Positions 14,453-17,913 of a DNA stretch of 17,913 nt are shown here, in pieces. The translations under genes were made by a program, and so were the position numbers. The notes under the pieces were generated by a model. That model was not told the origin of the DNA and searched no databases. It saw only the letters and a list, made by a program, of their open reading frames with translations. This stretch comes from CAMCSH01 sp043748535 (lineage in GTDB: Bacteria > Verrucomicrobiota > Lentisphaeria > Lentisphaerales > Lentisphaeraceae). How positions within the stretch are numbered: the first letter of the stretch is position 1; the number at the start of each line of letters is the position of its first letter. Where the stretch lies: positions 1 through 17,913 of the forward strand of contig JAYTMY010000023.1 of assembly GCA_043748535.1 (NCBI GenBank), written 5' to 3'.

Positions 14453-14480
14453 TTGACGCCGCCTACATTCGGATGTTAAT
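14453..14480 (+). promoter_or_regulatory. Candidate promoter of the desaturase gene
   Basis: TTGACG (14453-14458) is followed after 16 bases by GTTAAT (14475-14480), a four-of-six match to the -10 consensus. It is placed 40 bp before the desaturase start and directly abuts the palindrome that follows, a common repressor arrangement. Confidence 0.45.
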
Positions 14481-14497
14481 TTCTGTACTTACAGAAA
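14480..14497. promoter_or_regulatory. Operator-like palindrome in the desaturase leader
   Basis: tttctgta-ct-tacagaaa is a perfect 8-bp inverted repeat with a two-base centre. It overlaps the end of the candidate -10 and the expected transcription start. Bacterial desaturase and unsaturated-fatty-acid genes are often controlled by TetR-family lipid sensors (DesT, FabR) that bind at such places, but this sequence is not one of their known sites. The binding protein is not identifiable here. Confidence 0.7.
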
Positions 14498-14520
14498 ATT
14501 CGGAATAAATGGAGGTGATT

Positions 14521-15387
14521 ATGAACCGGGTGAAAGGTGGCGGCGATCCGACCCAAGGCGAGTTGCGGCTGGATATCGCCAAGCTCTTGCGGCATGGCGG
14601 CGGGCTCTTGATCGGCATCGCCGCATTGGTCTGGGGCGACGCCCGGATCGTGTTGCTGGCCTTGGCTGTGTCGGGCTGGCCGGCGATGGCGCTCGGGGTG
14701 GTGGCGGTGCATCGGCTCTTGATTCACCGCAGTTTTGAAGTGCCTCTTTGGCTTGAACGTCTGATGCTTTTGGGAGCGAGCTTGAGCGGCATGGGTGGTC
14801 CGCTGACTTTGATTCGTGTTCACGATGTGCGGGAGTGGGCGCAGCTGAGTCAGCGATGCGCCAACTACTTTAGCCACGGTGCCGGTCCATGGCGAGATGC
14901 CTGGGAGCAGCTTTTCTGTCGCTTCGAATTGCGGCAGCCGCCGGGCTTGATCTTGACCGAGGAGAACGACGCATTTCTGCGTTTTCTCGAGCGTTATTGG
15001 CTCGCCTTACAAGTGCCCTTGGGCGGTGTTTTATGGCTGGCGGGCTCGTGGAGCGCCGTCGCCGGCGGGGTCTGCCTGAAGCTTTTTGTCCTGCCCTTCA
15101 TGCACTGGCTTTTCGCTTGGCAAATCCATCGTCGCGGCGCGGCGCCCCATCAAGTGCCTGGAGCTGCCGTCCAAGGGCGGAATCTCGGGCTGATCGCAGC
15201 CTTGATCACCCTTGGCGAATCCTATCACAACCGACACCACCACTTTCCGGCGTCGCCGCGCAACAGCAGTGCAGCAGGAGAGATCGATTTGTCTTGGCTG
15301 TTGATTCGCCAGATGATCCGCTGCGGCTTGGCGAGGGAGAGCCCCCGGCCCCAGTTCACTCCGTCCGCAGCGCTTCCACCGGGTTGA
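14521..15387 (+). CDS. Membrane fatty-acid desaturase (acyl-CoA/acyl-lipid delta-9 type)
   Basis: Introduces a cis double bond into fatty acyl chains in the membrane using a di-iron centre held by histidines, adjusting fluidity. From ATG 14521 (288 residues), box 1 is H64-R-L-L-I-H69 followed by RSF. Box 3 is E233-S-Y-H236-N-R-H239-H240-H241-F-P, close to the consensus HNxHH. Box 2 is the odd one: H101-D-V-R-E-W-A-Q in place of HRxHH, a variant I recall from a proteobacterial-type subgroup with HDxRDWAQ. Hydrophobic segments are at about 30-62, 82-98, 158-180 and 182-200. The start has the near-perfect ribosome site GGAGGTGA; an upstream ATG at 14509 overlaps that site and is less likely. The 3' end overlaps macB by 32 bp in the opposite direction. 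Confidence 0.9.
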   Translation: MNRVKGGGDPTQGELRLDIAKLLRHGGGLLIGIAALVWGDARIVLLALAVSGWPAMALGVVAVHRLLIHRSFEVPLWLERLMLLGASLSGMGGPLTLIRVHDVREWAQLSQRCANYFSHGAGPWRDAWEQLFCRFELRQPPGLILTEENDAFLRFLERYWLALQVPLGGVLWLAGSWSAVAGGVCLKLFVLPFMHWLFAWQIHRRGAAPHQVPGAAVQGRNLGLIAALITLGESYHNRHHHFPASPRNSSAAGEIDLSWLLIRQMIRCGLARESPRPQFTPSAALPPG

Positions 15388-17329
15388 GATTGGCGGCGGT
15401 GCGGGCCGGCCACCAGCCGAAGATCAGGCCGGTGCTGGCGGCGGCGACGAAGGAGCAACTGACCAGGATCGGCGACACCACCAAGGGCAGCCCGGCGCTG
15501 AGGCAGACCAGGCTGACGCAGACGCCCGACAAGACGAGTCCGAGAATGCCGCCGGCCAAGGAGATCATCACCGCTTCGAGGAGGAATTGCCGCAGCACCG
15601 CGTCGCGCGGCGCCCCGATGGCGCGGCGCAGGCCGATTTCCTTGATCCGCTCGTTGACGCTGGCCAGCATGATGTTCATGATGCCGATGCCGCCGACGAG
15701 GACCGAGATCGATGAGATGACGAAGGTGAGGACGTCGAGCAGGCGCTGCGATTCCTCTTTCTGGCGCAGCAGATCGAGGGGGATGAAGAGCTGCCAGTCG
15801 TTGGCGCCGTGGTGCATCGCCTCCATCACCCGGCGGACCTTCAGGCCGGCGCTGGCCATGTGGTCTTCGTGATCGAGCTGCAGGTGGATCTCGTCGAGCT
15901 CGGAGCGCTGATCGTTCCAAGTGGTGCGGGCGAGGACGGTGGAGAGCGGCAGCATGATATCGCGGTTGGCGTCGCGGACGCCGGAGGCTTCGAGGCCGCC
16001 GAGATCGACGTCGCGGCTGGCAAGGACACCGATGACGCGGCAGGGCATGCCAGAGAGATGTAGGGTGCTGCCGAGGGCCTTGGGACCGATCTGGCGAGCC
16101 AGAGTGGAGCCGATGACGCAGACCCGGGCGGCGGCGTCCTGATCGGCGCTCGACAAGGGACGGCCGGCGCCGAGGCTGAGGTTACTGACTTTGAGGATTT
16201 CGCCGGCGACGCCGATGACCCGGGCATCGAGTCGGCGTCCTTCGTGCAGGACATTCATGAAGGCTTCGCGGCAGACGGCGCTGGCGACGACGCCGGGCAC
16301 GGCCTCGCGCAGCGATTGCAGATCACGGCGGCTGAGGCCGGCGGAACCGGCGGAACGCGCCTCGACCAGTCGCTCGCTCTCGAGTCGAGCATCGACCACT
16401 TTCACTAGGTTGGAGCCGAGGGCGCGGACCTGGTCGGCCTGCTTCTTTTTCGACGCGAGGGAGAAGGATCCCATGCTGACCGCGCCGGCGACGCCGATGA
16501 TGATGCCGAGGGCGGTGAGGAGGGAGCGCAATTTGTGCGGCAGCAGGCCTTCGCGCCAGCCGACGGCGGCGAGCTCGGCGAGGCCGATGTGGCCCGTGCT
16601 GGGAGGAGCGGGAATAGTGGCGGGAAAGGCTTCTTTCACCCCCGGCTCGTCGGCGACGATCTTGCCGTCGCGCATGGAGATGCGGCGGGTCCCTTGCAGG
16701 GCGAGGTCGCGGTCGTGGGTGACCATGACGATGGTGCAGCCCTCGGCGTTGAGCTGCTGGAGGAAGTTCATGATGTCGCGGCCGGTGGCGGAGTCGAGGG
16801 CGCCGGTCGGTTCGTCGGCGAGGATGAGGGCGGGGTTGCCGATCAAGGCGCGGGCGATGGCGACGCGCTGATTCTGGCCACCTGAAAGCTGGGTTGGGCG
16901 GTGGTGGAGACGGGCGCCGAGGCCAACTTTTTCCGCCATCACCCGGGCGCGTTCGAGGCGCTCGTGACGCGGCACGCCGCGGTAGGTCAGGGGCAGAGCG
17001 ATGTTTTCCAGGACGTTAAGCTGCGGCAGGAGGTGGAAGCTCTGGAAGATGAAGCCGAGGCGGCCATTACGGGCGGCACTGCGCTCGTCGTCACTGGCGC
17101 CGGCCATGTCGAAGCCGGCCAGTTCGAGGCGGCCGGAGCTCGGTCCGTCGAGCAGCCCGAGGAGTTGCAGGAGGGTCGATTTGCCCGAGCCCGAGGCGCC
17201 GACGATCATCAGAAATTCGCCCGCTTTGACCTCGAGGTCGATGGCATCCAATGCCGTGACACGAGATTCCCCCTCGCCGTAATGGCGACTGAGGGCGACG
17301 CAGCGGATCAGGGTTTCAGAGGCGCTCAT
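15356..17329 (-). CDS. macB: MacB-type ABC transporter: fused ATP-binding and permease protein
   Basis: A single-chain ATPase-permease; MacB family members work with a MacA-like adaptor and TolC to expel macrolides, peptides or lipoproteins from the periplasm. From ATG 17329 it is 657 residues. The ATPase is at 1-230: Walker A GASGSGKST (44-52), Q-loop FIFQSF (93-98), signature LSGGQNQRVAIARAL (148-162; Asn where Gln is usual), Walker B LILADEPTGALD (168-179) and H-loop VTHD (203-206). A linker leads to transmembrane helix 1 (about 266-288), then a MacB_PCD periplasmic domain and three C-terminal helices. The last begin around ISSISVLVGGIGIMNIMLASVNERIKEIGLRRAIGA, the family hallmark. An upstream ATG at 17365 adds 12 residues; neither start has an ideal ribosome site. 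No adjacent adaptor or channel gene is seen. Confidence 0.93.
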   Translation of the reverse strand: MSASETLIRCVALSRHYGEGESRVTALDAIDLEVKAGEFLMIVGASGSGKSTLLQLLGLLDGPSSGRLELAGFDMAGASDDERSAARNGRLGFIFQSFHLLPQLNVLENIALPLTYRGVPRHERLERARVMAEKVGLGARLHHRPTQLSGGQNQRVAIARALIGNPALILADEPTGALDSATGRDIMNFLQQLNAEGCTIVMVTHDRDLALQGTRRISMRDGKIVADEPGVKEAFPATIPAPPSTGHIGLAELAAVGWREGLLPHKLRSLLTALGIIIGVAGAVSMGSFSLASKKKQADQVRALGSNLVKVVDARLESERLVEARSAGSAGLSRRDLQSLREAVPGVVASAVCREAFMNVLHEGRRLDARVIGVAGEILKVSNLSLGAGRPLSSADQDAAARVCVIGSTLARQIGPKALGSTLHLSGMPCRVIGVLASRDVDLGGLEASGVRDANRDIMLPLSTVLARTTWNDQRSELDEIHLQLDHEDHMASAGLKVRRVMEAMHHGANDWQLFIPLDLLRQKEESQRLLDVLTFVISSISVLVGGIGIMNIMLASVNERIKEIGLRRAIGAPRDAVLRQFLLEAVMISLAGGILGLVLSGVCVSLVCLSAGLPLVVSPILVSCSFVAAASTGLIFGWWPARTAANLNPVEALRTE

Positions 17330-17365
17330 AGACAATCGGCTTCCTTCGGGATCTTTAGGCATCAT

Positions 17366-17517
17366 GCGACACCGACTCTCGCCCAGAGTTGCGTGGCGAC
17401 AAGAGGCGAGACACCATTTTCATGACGAAGACACACGATCTCTAATTCGCAGCTCAACCTCAGACTTCCTGACCCGCCGCACGACATAATTGGGAACGCG
17501 TTGGCACTTTTTGCTTT
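17366..17517. other. Gap upstream of macB
   Basis: This stretch must contain the macB promoter on the minus strand. I do not see a convincing -35/-10 pair. No open frame with family resemblance is present on either strand. Confidence 0.4.
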
Positions 17518-17715
17518 ACCCCAAAGGGGTTGCGTCCTCCAGCCCGGGGTTGCGCCGAGCTTCGAGGCGCTACCCCGGGTACCGGCCAATTTCCTCGTGC
17601 CCCAACGGGGTTTCGTCCGCTGGCGTTGCTGTGACCCACGGAACGAGACGAAACCCCGTTGGGGTTTGAAATCATTCTCGTTTCATCCCCGGGGTAGGCG
17701 ATGCGCCAACCCCGG
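17518..17715. repeat. Multi-hairpin dispersed repeat element
   Basis: Four palindromic modules in 200 bp. The first is acccc-aaa-ggggt (17518-17530). The second is a nested stem: cccgggg (17543-17549) and gcgcc (17552-17556) pairing with ggcgc (17566-17570) and ccccggg (17573-17579). The third is an 18-bp perfect inverted repeat between 17600-17617 (ccccaacggggtttcgtc) and 17647-17664, whose arms each contain their own small hairpin. The fourth is ccggggt-a-ggcg-atg-cgcc-a-accccgg (17689-17715). I recall similar composite elements scattered in Verrucomicrobiota and Planctomycetota genomes. No protein is encoded; the open frames here are by-products of the repeat. Confidence 0.8.
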
Positions 17716-17766
17716 ACTTGCTCCAACACAGTTAAGCCAGTAAATAAATCGTTGATTATCAATAGA

Positions 17767-17793
17767 TTGCGATTGAATTTTATTCGATATGAT
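17767..17793 (+). promoter_or_regulatory. Weak promoter-like region in AT-rich stretch
   Basis: The region 17730-17815 is markedly richer in A and T than its surroundings. TATGAT (17788-17793) is a good -10 match; the nearest -35-like hexamer TTGCGA (17767-17772) leaves a short 15-base spacer. The orientation would serve the possible gene at 17834. Confidence 0.3.
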
Positions 17794-17833
17794 GTAACTT
17801 GTTCAACGCCAAATAACAACGGCGAAGGCAAGC

Positions 17834-17913
17834 ATGAAATCGAAGTCGGCAGCAAAGGCCAAAGGGGCTAGCACCCAACACTCACCCGAAACCCCAAACA
17901 GCCCCAAACCTAT
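17834..17913 (+). CDS. Possible 5' end of a gene running off the window
   Basis: ATG 17834 is preceded by GAAGG at 17824-17828 (five bases away) and an AT-rich promoter-like region. The 26 codons present read as a lysine/alanine then serine/proline-rich start (MKSKSAAKAKG, then HSPETPNSPKP). That is low complexity, with no recognisable domain. It is partial at the 3' side. The call rests on the ribosome site and context only. Confidence 0.4.
   Translation, partial: MKSKSAAKAKGASTQHSPETPNSPKP

Noticed and set aside
17518..17715. Insertion sequence or CRISPR remnant
   Set aside because: There are inverted repeats but no transposase frame, no target-site duplication that I can see, and no regular spacer pattern.
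17460..17855. 131-codon minus-strand frame over the multi-hairpin repeat
   Set aside because: Its translation is simply the repeat element read through; no conserved domain or ribosome site.

Overview
The window is about 17.9 kb of GC-rich bacterial chromosome. It carries 13 well-supported protein genes, the possible first codons of a fourteenth, and many short intergenic repeats. No tRNA, rRNA, CRISPR array or transposase is visible. Taxonomic signals are indirect: GTG starts on several genes, a long MutS and Sel1 architecture, 9-bp 'acacggagg'-type intergenic repeats, and G/C-rich palindromic elements of the 'accccaaaggggt / aaaccccgttggggttt' kind. I associate these elements from memory with Verrucomicrobiota and related PVC bacteria. 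I lean to a verrucomicrobial genome with modest confidence; there is no marker here that proves it.

Left part, minus strand (about 260-7627). Reading with transcription from the right: a HIT-family hydrolase, a small protein made of two tandem terminase-small-subunit-like helix-turn-helix units, and an exported Sel1-repeat protein form a tight run. It ends at a strong hairpin plus T8 terminator. Then come infA (IF-1, GTG start), mutS, and a signal-peptide/coiled-coil/transmembrane protein with a long proline-rich tail, which ends at another terminator near 263-294.

Middle part, plus strand (7829-14253). A lipoprotein of the DUF4197 type ends at a textbook terminator. It is followed by a self-contained exporter cassette: a TetR/WHG-type regulator preceded by two near-identical palindromic operators, a DevC/FtsX-like permease (ATGA overlap with the regulator), a DevA/LolD-like ATPase, a DevB/HlyD-like membrane fusion protein, and a NodT/TolC-like outer-membrane lipoprotein. 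Together these are all parts of a tripartite ABC export machine spanning both membranes, under local repressor control. The substrate is not visible.

Right part. A membrane fatty-acid desaturase (plus strand) has a strong Shine-Dalgarno and a perfect operator-like palindrome in its leader. It overlaps tail to tail with a MacB-type fused ATPase-permease on the minus strand. Beyond macB lies a non-coding block with a multi-hairpin repeat, then an AT-rich stretch leading to a possible gene start that runs off the end.

The most unusual general feature is that almost every junction in the exporter cassette and in the Sel1 region holds its own short tandem repeat (periods 8, 9, 11, 14 and 18 bp, plus C4/A4-type tracts). 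In several cases the repeat reads into the coding ends of the flanking genes: the Sel1 protein N-terminus, the TetR C-terminus, the ATPase C-terminus and the signal peptide of the outer-membrane lipoprotein.
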